Shown piece by piece: positions 1-7,668 of a stretch of 64,000 nucleotides of DNA. Source of the stretch: JBCBDX01 sp039822005 (GTDB lineage: Bacteria > Pseudomonadota > Alphaproteobacteria > Rhizobiales > Rhizobiaceae); assembly GCA_039822005.1 (NCBI GenBank), contig JBCBMZ010000002.1, forward strand, positions 186,001 to 250,000, in the 5' to 3' direction. A program made the position numbers and the translations under genes. Under the pieces are notes generated by a model, which was given only the letters and a program-made list of their open reading frames with translations, did no database searches and had not been told where the DNA came from. Numbering within the stretch: position 1 is the first letter of the stretch; every line of letters starts with the position of its first letter.

Positions 1-17
1 AGGCTCTTAAGTTTCAT
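1..17 (-). CDS. Porin, 5' end only (divergent copy)
   Basis: Only the first codons lie in the window (Met-Lys-Leu-Lys-Ser). They are identical in DNA to the start of the porin at 392, and the leader just upstream, with its Shine-Dalgarno site, is also nearly identical. The rest of the gene runs off the left edge. A head-to-head porin pair recalls the inverted omp2a/omp2b arrangement of Brucella, so this is very likely a second Omp2-type porin. That is inference, because the body of the gene is not visible. Confidence 0.75.
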
Positions 18-18
18 T

Positions 19-35
19 GTTGACCTCCAGTCAAA
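19..35 (-). promoter_or_regulatory. RBS-bearing hairpin of the left porin
   Basis: Read on the minus strand this is TTTGACTGGAGGTCAAC, directly before the start codon. TTGAC and GTCAA can pair (5 bp), leaving the Shine-Dalgarno core TGGAG in the loop. It matches the element at 374-390 except at the outermost base. The pairing is seen directly; a role in translation control or RNA stability is inference. Confidence 0.5.
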
Positions 36-373
36 GTTTAAAAGCGGGTCCGGGTATTGTCTGAAGGACGTGAGTCCCATCCCCAATAAAGAAACAGGCG
101 ACCCGCCCGTTCCCTGACCCTTTCTTTACCCAAGGCGTTTCGCACTGCAATTGCGAATGTCGTCAAAAACACCCCGTCCCAAGCGATGCATGGTCGATGT
201 TGCACAAATGACACGTTTTTGGGAGGCGGCGGGTCATATGCTTTAACAATGCGTGAGTTTCGACGCTGATCGACGGAAAAACAAATGGAATCACCTGCTT
301 GGGGAACCCATCGCCGAACCCGCAATGCACGCTTCTAGCACCACAATGCGCATTTAAGAGCATCTTTTTCAAA
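36..373. promoter_or_regulatory. Divergent porin intergenic region
   Basis: This gap of about 340 bp separates two porin genes transcribed outward and must hold both promoters. Beyond about 20 bp from each start codon the two leaders are no longer alike, so the two porins probably have separately evolved control regions. I could not pick a convincing -35/-10 pair or an operator by eye. No credible gene lies here; the open frames do not look like protein. Confidence 0.4.
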
Positions 374-390
374 GTTGACTGGAGGTCAAC
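374..390 (+). promoter_or_regulatory. RBS-bearing hairpin of the right porin
   Basis: GTTGAC (374-379) and GTCAAC (385-390) are perfect inverted repeats around the loop TGGAG (380-384). The structure ends one base before the ATG at 392. The Shine-Dalgarno core GGAGG therefore lies in the loop and first stem base. The same element precedes the divergent porin, so it is conserved between the two copies. Confidence 0.55.
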
Positions 391-391
391 A

Positions 392-1504
392 ATGAAACTT
401 AAGAGCCTTTTGCTCGCTTCCGGTGCAGCACTTATCGCTGTTTCCGGTGCACGTGCAGCTGACGCTGTCATCATCCCTGAGCCAGAGCCTGTAGAATACG
501 TTCGCGTATGTGATGCAGCTGGCACAGGATACTTCTACATCCCGGGCACAGAAACTTGCCTGCAGATTTCTGGTGAAGTGATCTACTACGCGTACTTCAA
601 CGACGGCAGCAAAGCGTCATTGAACGATGAAGATGAAGACACTGATGGTACTATCTTTGAACAAGCTGGTGATCAGACAGGTTGGGAAAAAGAGTACGAA
701 ATCTCTTTGGACTTCAACACATGGCGCGACACTGAATATGGTGATCTGACAACATCCATCCAATTGGGTGCTGATGAATCCTCATCAGTGGATTCTTCCT
801 TGGGTGACGCTAGCGTTGTTGTAAACGAAGCCTTCATCACACTCGGCGGTCTGACAATCGGTTACACCGATTCATTTTACCCAGGTGGCAACGGCCCAGC
901 TGACATCGATGCTGAAGGCCCAGACACAGGGCTGATCGGTTATACTGTTGACTTCGGCAACGGTTCTTTCGGTATCGCACTGGAAGACGATGGCAGCGCA
1001 GACTGGGTCCCGGCGATTGTTGGTGTTGTTTCTGCTGAATTCGGCAACTTTTCTGTTGCTGCAGCTGGTGTATATGACGACACGGACGACTTCTTCGGCG
1101 CCCAATTGCATGTTGCTTACTCAGCCGGCGCACTCGGCATCGACGCATCTGTTCAGTACAGCGATGACGGCAATCAGGTTGCTGCCTTCAACCCGCTGAA
1201 CGTTTCTGAGTACTCTGCTCAATTCGAGTGGGTTCTCGGTCTCGGTATGGACTATGATGTCAACGACAAGCTGACTGTATTCGCTGGTGTTGAATACGGT
1301 ATCGACTGGTACGGCGATTCAACTTTCGACGGTTCACGCGATGCTATCGATGTGGTCCTCGTTGAAGTTGGCGCTGACTACGAACTCGTAGACGGCTTCA
1401 CTATCGGCTTCCAAGCTGACTTCTCTGACCTGCGCATTGACAACAATGGCAACCAGCAGTTCGGTTTCGAAGACGCAGAAGTCTCATTCACACGTTCTTT
1501 CTAA
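392..1504 (+). CDS. Outer-membrane porin, rhizobial Omp2 type
   Basis: This 370-residue protein should form a trimeric general-diffusion beta-barrel in the outer membrane. It starts with a Sec signal peptide (Lys-Leu-Lys-Ser then a hydrophobic run, predicted cut after Ala-Arg-Ala). The mature start (Asp-Ala-Val, Pro-Glu-Pro repeats, then Val-Glu-Tyr-Val-Arg-Val-Cys) is the hallmark of the Omp2b/RopA porins of Hyphomicrobiales. The body alternates short Gly/Asp/aromatic strands and ends in Phe (RSF), the usual barrel-assembly signal. An in-frame upstream ATG at 299 exists, but the start at 392 has a strong GGAGG and places the signal peptide first. T-rich codon use suits a highly expressed gene. 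A terminator follows. Confidence 0.93.
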   Translation: MKLKSLLLASGAALIAVSGARAADAVIIPEPEPVEYVRVCDAAGTGYFYIPGTETCLQISGEVIYYAYFNDGSKASLNDEDEDTDGTIFEQAGDQTGWEKEYEISLDFNTWRDTEYGDLTTSIQLGADESSSVDSSLGDASVVVNEAFITLGGLTIGYTDSFYPGGNGPADIDAEGPDTGLIGYTVDFGNGSFGIALEDDGSADWVPAIVGVVSAEFGNFSVAAAGVYDDTDDFFGAQLHVAYSAGALGIDASVQYSDDGNQVAAFNPLNVSEYSAQFEWVLGLGMDYDVNDKLTVFAGVEYGIDWYGDSTFDGSRDAIDVVLVEVGADYELVDGFTIGFQADFSDLRIDNNGNQQFGFEDAEVSFTRSF

Positions 1505-1531
1505 TCTGATCCGTCAGTTTTGAAGAAATTG

Positions 1532-1560
1532 GCTTGGCGGGCAACCGCCAAGCTCTCGTT
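1532..1560 (+). terminator. Intrinsic terminator of the porin
   Basis: GCTTGGCGG (1532-1540) and CCGCCAAGC (1545-1553) form a perfect 9-bp stem with loop GCAA, followed by the pyrimidine-rich TCTCGTTT. It lies 28 bp after the porin stop codon. The T-run is imperfect, but position and stem strength fit a terminator. Confidence 0.7.
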
Positions 1561-1641
1561 TCGCAAGTGTAACGAACTGTTTTAAAATGTAGACTTGATC
1601 ATTGTGGGGCAATGTTGAAGTGAGGAGGCAAGGGGCTCTTC

Positions 1642-2517
1642 ATGAACGTTGTACCACAATTTCGCATACGCGATTTATACGAAAAGTATGGCCACTTGTT
1701 ATGGGAGGATAACAAGCATGGCCAAAATGCAGGGGCGTTCCTCCATGAGATCGAAAATATCACGCAGCGCAATGGTGTCGACTACCGACAAAATGCAGCT
1801 GTTGATGCCATCATCACGGACTTGCGTCGCAAAGGGAATTCAAACGCAACGATAAATCGAAAGCTCGCCGCTTATTTCAAGCTTTTGAGAAAAGCCGAGC
1901 GTGATGGATTGATCATGAAGTTGCCGGCTTATGTCCGACTGCCCGAAAAGAAAGGGCGCATCCGTTTCCTTTCGCCGCAGGAAGAAGAGCGACTTTTCTC
2001 CTCCATGAAAGCCCGCAGTGAGCAATGTTTCCGGCTTTGCGAGTTTCTTGTCGATACCGGAGCGCGTGTCGGCGAAGCTCTTTCCCTCAAACACGCCGAC
2101 ATTTCCGAGAATTCCGCCACCTTCTGGATTACAAAGTCTGGTCGTAGCCGGACCGTGCCTTTGACAAAAAGGGCAAACGCAGCGCTTGCGCGTTATGCTG
2201 CAAATCCTGTCGGCCCTTTCTCCAATGTCCAGTACCAAAAGCTTCGATACCATTGGGGTGAGGTGAAGAAGACGTGTGCGTTGGACGCCGATAAGGAACT
2301 GGTCCTCCACACGCTGCGTCACACTTGTGCAACGCGCCTCGTCAAGGCCGGTATTGATTTGCGGCGCGTACAAATGTTTCTGGGCCACCAGACCATTCAA
2401 ATGACGCTTCGCTATGCGCATTTGGCCACCAAGGACCTTGACCAATGTGCGTTGGCTCTTGAGCGCCAGTTGGAAAACAAGGGCGCTGATAGCGAGCCAA
2501 CTCTCGAAGAAGCCTGA
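1642..2517 (+). CDS. Tyrosine recombinase (phage-integrase family)
   Basis: This 291-residue protein has an N-terminal SAM-like core-binding region (about 1-105) and a C-terminal catalytic domain. The active-site set is complete: Arg142 in TGARVGE, Lys165, His223 and Arg226 in HTLRHT, His249 in FLGH, and the nucleophile Tyr258 in LRYAHL. It should cut and rejoin DNA through a 3'-phosphotyrosine. GAGGAGG sits about 15 bp before the ATG. It stands alone between a porin terminator and the tct operon, with no excisionase, tRNA or attachment-site repeat in view. It could be a stranded integrase or a domesticated XerC/D-like enzyme. Family is certain, role is not. Confidence 0.88.
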   Translation: MNVVPQFRIRDLYEKYGHLLWEDNKHGQNAGAFLHEIENITQRNGVDYRQNAAVDAIITDLRRKGNSNATINRKLAAYFKLLRKAERDGLIMKLPAYVRLPEKKGRIRFLSPQEEERLFSSMKARSEQCFRLCEFLVDTGARVGEALSLKHADISENSATFWITKSGRSRTVPLTKRANAALARYAANPVGPFSNVQYQKLRYHWGEVKKTCALDADKELVLHTLRHTCATRLVKAGIDLRRVQMFLGHQTIQMTLRYAHLATKDLDQCALALERQLENKGADSEPTLEEA

Positions 2518-2612
2518 ATTTCCTCAAGAAAACACTTGAATTCGAATGCATTTCTGTTGTGTGTTCCCAATACGCCGGTGCTGGAGGGCATCGCGACAAT
2601 TGGGAGGAAACT

Positions 2613-3602
2613 ATGAATAGTATGAAAATTGGCCGCCGCGCTTTCGTGGCGGCAGCAACGGCTGCGGCAGTGGCGTTAACGGCACCGGCCATGGCCGGAG
2701 GCCACCAAGTGGTCGAAAAACTGCACTTCGTCATTCCAGGTGGCGCCGGTGGCGGCTGGGACGGTACAGCCCGCGGGACGGGTGAAGCGCTAACCGGTTC
2801 TGGTCTTGTTGGCTCTGCATCCTACGAAAACATGTCCGGCGGCGGTGGCGGTAAGGCTATCGGCTATATGATTGAAAATGCTGAGAGCCTGCATGACACG
2901 CTGATGGTGAACTCGACACCAATCGTGATCCGCTCGTTGACCGGTGTTTTCCCGCACAATTTCCGGGATTTGACATTGGTAGCAGGCACAATCGGCGACT
3001 ATGCCGCGATTGTTGCACCTGCCGACAGTGAACTGAACTCCATGGCTGACCTGCTCGCAGCTTACAAAGCCGCACCAAACGATACAGCCATCGGTGGCGG
3101 TTCGGTGCCAGGCGGCATGGATCATCTCGTTGCGGCCATGGTGATGAAAGCTGCCGGTGAAGATCCGACAGGCGTGAAATACATCCCTTATGATGCAGGC
3201 GGTAAGGCCATGGCTGCACTCCTGTCTGGCGAGATCAAGGCGCTCTCAACCGGCTTCTCCGAAGCGGTCGCGCTCGCTCAGCAGGGTGAAGTCAAAATCC
3301 TAGGCGTCACATCAGATGATCGTGTCAGCGCCTATGGCGATGCCATGACCATGAAAGAGCAAGGCATCGACACAACATTCGTCAACTGGCGTGGTTTCTT
3401 TGCAGCGCCTGGTTTGCCGGAGGACAAGCTGGCCATGTATCAGGATGCGATCGCTAAGATGTACGACACCGATGATTGGGAAGCGGTACGCGCGCGCAAT
3501 GGTTGGGTGAACATCCACAATCCGGGCGATGATTTCCAAGCCTTCCTGGAAAACCAGGAGCAGGTTATTGGTGACCTGATGAAAGAACTCGGTTTCCTTT
3601 GA
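2613..3602 (+). CDS. tctC: Tripartite tricarboxylate transporter substrate-binding protein (TctC family)
   Basis: This 329-residue periplasmic solute receptor captures a carboxylate for the TctA/TctB membrane pair. The N-terminus (Met-Lys-Ile-Gly-Arg-Arg-Ala-Phe, then a hydrophobic Ala-rich run to Ala-Met-Ala) is a signal peptide with a twin-arginine look. Family motifs include IPGGAGGGWD near residue 40 and GSVPGGMDHLVAA in the middle. The start at 2613 is chosen because GGGAGG precedes it and it opens the signal peptide; an earlier in-frame ATG at 2559 adds an unlikely leader. Substrate is not predictable from sequence, but downstream CoA-transferase and lyase genes point to citrate or a similar acid. 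Confidence 0.92.
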   Translation: MNSMKIGRRAFVAAATAAAVALTAPAMAGGHQVVEKLHFVIPGGAGGGWDGTARGTGEALTGSGLVGSASYENMSGGGGGKAIGYMIENAESLHDTLMVNSTPIVIRSLTGVFPHNFRDLTLVAGTIGDYAAIVAPADSELNSMADLLAAYKAAPNDTAIGGGSVPGGMDHLVAAMVMKAAGEDPTGVKYIPYDAGGKAMAALLSGEIKALSTGFSEAVALAQQGEVKILGVTSDDRVSAYGDAMTMKEQGIDTTFVNWRGFFAAPGLPEDKLAMYQDAIAKMYDTDDWEAVRARNGWVNIHNPGDDFQAFLENQEQVIGDLMKELGFL

Positions 3603-3626
3603 TTTCGGGTTAGTGTTCAGACATTT

Positions 3627-3654
3627 GCACCGGCTGCCATTTTGTGGCCGGTGC
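3627..3654 (+). promoter_or_regulatory. Intercistronic hairpin between tctC and tctB
   Basis: GCACCGGC (3627-3634) and GCCGGTGC (3647-3654) form a perfect 8-bp stem with a 12-base loop, 25 bp after the tctC stop. No T-run follows, so it is not a classical terminator. Such hairpins often protect the 3' end of the binding-protein message so that it outnumbers the permease message; that role is inferred here. Confidence 0.5.
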
Positions 3655-3685
3655 ATCATCCGGGTGCCAGGGGAGGGGCACACAG

Positions 3686-4177
3686 ATGGCACTAGACCGT
3701 TGGATCGCCCTGATCATATTGGGCATTACTTGCGCGTACGGGTACGCCGCTTTTTTCACGATGGACCAGTTGCTGCCGCCGTTTATGCAGCGCAATCCCA
3801 TTTGGCCGAGCACATTCCCAAAAGTGCTTTCCATTCTTGCGATCATAACGGCGCTCATCATTGTTCTGGGTTTGGAAAAATCAGACAAACCGCGCGATGA
3901 AGACCCTTCCATGATCGTTTATCGTAAGCTTGCCGGCTATGATCTGACCAGTGCAGGCCTGCTACTTGCCCTCATGGTGCTCTATGCGCTGGCGCTTCGC
4001 CCTGCGGGCTTTCTGTTATCGACGGTCGGCTTTCTGACGCTCGGCGCGATCGTGCTCGGAGAGCGAAAGCTCCATTATCTCATTCCCATCGCCGCGATTG
4101 CCGCGGGCGTTGTGTGGTATCTTGTCGAAGGCGTGTTGGGTATTTTCCTGCGGCCTCTTCCATGGTTCTTGGGGTAG
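3686..4177 (+). CDS. tctB: TctB family small membrane subunit
   Basis: This 163-residue integral membrane protein is the small subunit of the tripartite tricarboxylate transporter. About four hydrophobic segments are visible: one near the N-terminus (WIALIILGITCAYGYAAFF), one around residues 40-58, and two or three in the C-terminal half. Length and layout fit TctB. The start at 3686 follows GGGGAGGGG at good spacing; an in-frame ATG at 3644 lies within the intercistronic hairpin and is less likely. tctA begins 4 bp after its stop. Confidence 0.85.
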   Translation: MALDRWIALIILGITCAYGYAAFFTMDQLLPPFMQRNPIWPSTFPKVLSILAIITALIIVLGLEKSDKPRDEDPSMIVYRKLAGYDLTSAGLLLALMVLYALALRPAGFLLSTVGFLTLGAIVLGERKLHYLIPIAAIAAGVVWYLVEGVLGIFLRPLPWFLG

Positions 4178-4181
4178 GCTG

Positions 4182-5699
4182 ATGCTTGAAGGATTACTCA
4201 TCGGCCTTTCAACGGCCTTTTCCATCCAGAACCTCCTGATGGTGATCGGTGGCTGCCTTATCGGTACTTTTATTGGCATGCTGCCGGGCCTTGGCCCCAT
4301 GTCGATCATTGCCATCATGATTCCGGTCGCGATTTCTATCGGCGATCCGTCTGCGGCGCTGATCCTGTTGGCTGGCGTTTATTATGGCGCGATTTTCGGC
4401 GGCTCCACATCGTCCATTCTCTTAAACGCGCCAGGCGTCGCCGGAACGGTAGCTTCAAGCTTTGACGGCTACCCGATGGCGCGCAAGGGGCAGGCCGGTA
4501 AAGCCTTGACTGTTGCCGCGATTGCCTCGTTCCTCGGCGGCACTGTCGGTGCTATCTTGCTGATGATTTTTGCGCCGATGCTCTCATCGGTCGCGCTGCT
4601 GTTCCACTCGGCGGAATATTTTGCGCTTATGGTAGTCGGCCTGTCGGCGATCGCGGCGTTTGCCGGAACGGGGCAAGTGGCGAAAGCGATTTTGATGACG
4701 CTTGCCGGTTTGATGATGGCAACGGTCGGCGAAGGCGCGCTCTTTAACATGCCGCGCTTCACCATGGGCCTGATGGATCTTCAGTCCGGCCTTTCATTTA
4801 TCACGCTGGCGATGGCGATGTTTGCCCTGCCGGAAGCGCTCTATCTCGTCATGGACCGCAAGCGCAGCGAACATAGCGGCGATACCGGCAAGATTGAAAA
4901 TCTGCGCATCTCCCGCGCCGAAGCCAGGGCCATCGCGCCCGTGATCGGGCGCCAGTCGGTGCAAGGCTTCTTTATCGGTGTTCTGCCGGGCGCCGGCGCA
5001 ACCATTGCCTCCTTCCTCGGCTATGCTGTTGAGCGCAACATTGCCAAAGGGGAAGAACAGAAGGAGTTTGGCCAGGGATCGATCAAGGGTTTGGCAGCAC
5101 CGGAAACCGCCAACAATGCCGCCTGTACGGGCTCTTTCGTGCCGCTCTTGACGCTTGGCATCCCAGGTTCCGGGACAACGGCAATCCTCTTGGGTGCGTT
5201 GATTGCGCTGAACGTGACGCCCGGTCCGCGTTTGATGACGGAATCGCCGGACATATTCTGGGCCGTCATCATCTCCATGTATATCGGCAATCTGGTGCTT
5301 CTTGTCCTTAACCTGCCGCTGATCCCCTACATCGCCAAAGTGCTGACAATCCCGCGTAACTATCTGATTCCATTCATCTTGTTCTTTACGTTAATGGGAT
5401 CCTATATCGGGCAGAACAATGCGACGGAACTTCTGATCCTTGTCGGTCTGGGCATTTGTGCGACAATCTTGCGGTTCGCGGATTATCCGCTGGCACCGTT
5501 GCTGATCGGGTTCATTTTGGGCTCCATGTTGGAAGACAATTTCTCGCGCTCCATGCAACTGGCCGACGGTTGGGGCTTCATTCTGGACCGTCCGATGACC
5601 TTGGGTCTTTTGGTCATCGCTGCCTTGTTGGTACTGGTGCCGAGCTACCGCGCGCGCCGGGCACGAGCGCGCCAGGCTGGCATAGCGGATGGGGATTAA
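4182..5699 (+). CDS. tctA: TctA family large permease subunit
   Basis: This 505-residue polytopic membrane protein forms the transport channel of the tripartite tricarboxylate system, driven by an ion gradient. Family signatures are clear: GMLPGLGPM near residue 27, YYGAIFGGSTSSILLN near residue 67 and its second-half counterpart with GIPGSGTTAILLGAL, reflecting the internal duplication of TctA. The start at 4182 is 4 bp after tctB. An earlier ATG would overlap tctB heavily. The last codons overlap the CoA-transferase start, which indicates co-translation with the catabolic genes. Confidence 0.93.
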   Translation: MLEGLLIGLSTAFSIQNLLMVIGGCLIGTFIGMLPGLGPMSIIAIMIPVAISIGDPSAALILLAGVYYGAIFGGSTSSILLNAPGVAGTVASSFDGYPMARKGQAGKALTVAAIASFLGGTVGAILLMIFAPMLSSVALLFHSAEYFALMVVGLSAIAAFAGTGQVAKAILMTLAGLMMATVGEGALFNMPRFTMGLMDLQSGLSFITLAMAMFALPEALYLVMDRKRSEHSGDTGKIENLRISRAEARAIAPVIGRQSVQGFFIGVLPGAGATIASFLGYAVERNIAKGEEQKEFGQGSIKGLAAPETANNAACTGSFVPLLTLGIPGSGTTAILLGALIALNVTPGPRLMTESPDIFWAVIISMYIGNLVLLVLNLPLIPYIAKVLTIPRNYLIPFILFFTLMGSYIGQNNATELLILVGLGICATILRFADYPLAPLLIGFILGSMLEDNFSRSMQLADGWGFILDRPMTLGLLVIAALLVLVPSYRARRARARQAGIADGD

Positions 5700-6876
5700 A
5701 CCGCTTTCGGGCATTCGGGTTCTGGACCTGACCAATGTGCTGGCCGGTCCATTTTGTTGCTATCAACTGGCCTTGCTGGGCGCGGAAACCATCAAGGTAG
5801 AACGGCCCGGCACAGGTGATCTGGCACGGCAATTGGGGGCAGACCCGGCACGCAATGCCGCGAACATGGGCATCAGTTTCCTGGCGCAAAATGCCGGGAA
5901 AAAGTCGCTCACTCTTGACCTGAAGAAGCCGGGCGGCGTCGAAATCCTAAAACGCATGGCAAAAGGCGCTGACGTTCTCGTTGAGAATTTCAGGCCCGGC
6001 GTGATGGCGCGACTTGGTCTCGGCTATGAAGACCTCAAAGCCGTCAATCCATCCCTTATCTACTGCGCGATTTCCGGCTATGGCCAGGGCGGGCCCTTAA
6101 AGAATGATCCCGCGTATGACCAGATCATTCAAGGTATGAGCGGTGTTATGTCGATCACCGGCGACGCCGAAAGTGCGCCCTTGCGCGTGGGGTATCCAAT
6201 CGCAGACACGATCGGCGGCATGACGGCAGCTTTCGCTATTTCAGCAGCGCTCAATGAAAACCCGCGCGGCGCGATGCTCGACATCTCGATGACCGAAGCA
6301 GTGATTGCCACCATGGGCTGGGTCGTTTCTAACCATCTGATTGGTGGCGTAGAGCCGCAGGCCCTCGGTAATGAAAACATGACGTCGGCGCCGTCCGGCA
6401 CATTTCGGACGGCCGATGCGCCCATCAACATCGCAGCCAACCGCGACGCGCAATGGGAATCGCTTGCGCGGCACCTTGAGCGAGAGGAGCTGCTGACAAA
6501 TGCGGATTATGCGACGCGCGAGGATCGCAAGCGCAACCGGTTGGCGTTGCGCGATGAACTGGAACGCACGCTGATGACGCGCCCTGCCAGAGCCTGGGTC
6601 AAGGAGTTAAGCGCTTTGGGCGTGCCGTGTGGGTTGGTCATGACCGTGCCGGAAATTCTAAAAGAACCACAAATCACGGAGCGCTCTTTGGTCGGTCAAA
6701 CAAAGATCGGCGAAGAAACGCATCAAATTCTCAATGCCCCTGTACTGCTGAATGGTCAGCGACCTGGTGCCGACTTGCCGCCACCCGAATTGGGTCATCA
6801 CAGTGACGCTATTCTCGCCAATTTGGGTTATGACGCTCAACAAATCAGTAAGTTCCGACGTGAAGGTGTCATATGA
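5689..6876 (+). CDS. CaiB/BaiF (family III) CoA-transferase
   Basis: This 395-residue enzyme is expected to move CoA between carboxylic acids. The family fold is shown by the N-terminal VLDLTNVLAGPFCCYQLALLG, the KVERP loop, the VENFRPGVMARLGL helix and the likely catalytic Asp173 in PIADTIGG, which would form the aspartyl-CoA intermediate. It starts inside the end of tctA (11-bp overlap) and overlaps the next gene by 4 bp (ATGA). The context suggests that it activates the acid brought in by TctCBA so that the next enzyme can cleave it. The exact acid and CoA donor are unknown. Confidence 0.9.
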   Translation: MGIKPLSGIRVLDLTNVLAGPFCCYQLALLGAETIKVERPGTGDLARQLGADPARNAANMGISFLAQNAGKKSLTLDLKKPGGVEILKRMAKGADVLVENFRPGVMARLGLGYEDLKAVNPSLIYCAISGYGQGGPLKNDPAYDQIIQGMSGVMSITGDAESAPLRVGYPIADTIGGMTAAFAISAALNENPRGAMLDISMTEAVIATMGWVVSNHLIGGVEPQALGNENMTSAPSGTFRTADAPINIAANRDAQWESLARHLEREELLTNADYATREDRKRNRLALRDELERTLMTRPARAWVKELSALGVPCGLVMTVPEILKEPQITERSLVGQTKIGEETHQILNAPVLLNGQRPGADLPPPELGHHSDAILANLGYDAQQISKFRREGVI

Positions 6877-7643
6877 GTGATGTGAGCGATTGGTGGCGCA
6901 CCGCGATCATAGACATGGAGCCGGGCCGGATCGACATTCGCGGCAGGCCCATTCAAGACCTGATCGGCAATGTCAGCTTCCCTCAGATGATCTGGTTGAT
7001 GGTGCGTGGTGACATGCCCTCAAAGGCGCAAGCTTCGCTTTTTGAGGCAGCGCTGGTGGCCGCTGTCGACCATGGGCCGCAAGCACCCTCTATCGCAACT
7101 GCGCGCATGGCTGTGACGTGCGGCGTTGGTTTGAACAATGCGATGGCGAGCGCCGTCAACATGCTGGGAGATGTTCATGGCGGGGCGGGCGAACAGGCGG
7201 TTGAATTCTTTCATTTCGTTCATGCCCATGAGGCCGAATTGCCGAATGCTATCGATGATTGGCAGGAAGCCAATGGCAAGATTATCCCAGGTTACGGCCA
7301 CCGGTTTCATGCAACCACTGATCCACGTGCGCCCCGGCTGATGGAACTTGTGGAGGCGGCGGAAAACAGTGGCGTTGTGGACGGCGCCTTCCGGAAAACG
7401 GCTTTGGCGGTCGAAGATCAGTTGGCGGAGCGCCGTGGCAAGCCGTTACCGGTGAACATTGATGGGGCCACGGCTGTCATTTACGCGGAACTTGGCTTTG
7501 CGCCGCCCTTGGCGCGTGGCCTCTTTTGCCTCTCGCGCTCCGTTGGCATTCTAGCGCACGCTTGGGAGCAAACGCAGCAGGGCGGTCGCAACAAAGGGCC
7601 GACGCCGCCAAGCTATCGCTGGACTTATGATAGCAGCGCGTGA
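6873..7643 (+). CDS. Citrate-synthase-family lyase (citryl-CoA lyase-like)
   Basis: At 256 residues this is far shorter than ordinary citrate synthase (about 430) and corresponds to the core of that fold. The three catalytic positions appear kept: His102 in GDVHGGAGE, His143 in GYGHRFH and Asp197 in NIDGATA. Short members of this family are often annotated as citryl-CoA lyases, which split citryl-CoA to acetyl-CoA and oxaloacetate. Preceded by a CoA-transferase and a tricarboxylate transporter, it fits a route of citrate or citramalate import, activation and cleavage. The substrate is inferred from context, and a related hydroxyacyl-CoA is possible. Confidence 0.82.
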   Translation: MSDVSDWWRTAIIDMEPGRIDIRGRPIQDLIGNVSFPQMIWLMVRGDMPSKAQASLFEAALVAAVDHGPQAPSIATARMAVTCGVGLNNAMASAVNMLGDVHGGAGEQAVEFFHFVHAHEAELPNAIDDWQEANGKIIPGYGHRFHATTDPRAPRLMELVEAAENSGVVDGAFRKTALAVEDQLAERRGKPLPVNIDGATAVIYAELGFAPPLARGLFCLSRSVGILAHAWEQTQQGGRNKGPTPPSYRWTYDSSA

Positions 7644-7668
7644 GGCAGCTTTTCGGTTGTGGGGCACT

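Noticed and set aside
1561..1641. Search for a tRNA or attachment site beside the recombinase
   Set aside because: No cloverleaf-like sequence or direct repeat was found next to the gene.
1840..2445. 201-codon minus-strand frame inside the recombinase gene
   Set aside because: It mirrors the recombinase codons; all catalytic motifs are on the plus strand.
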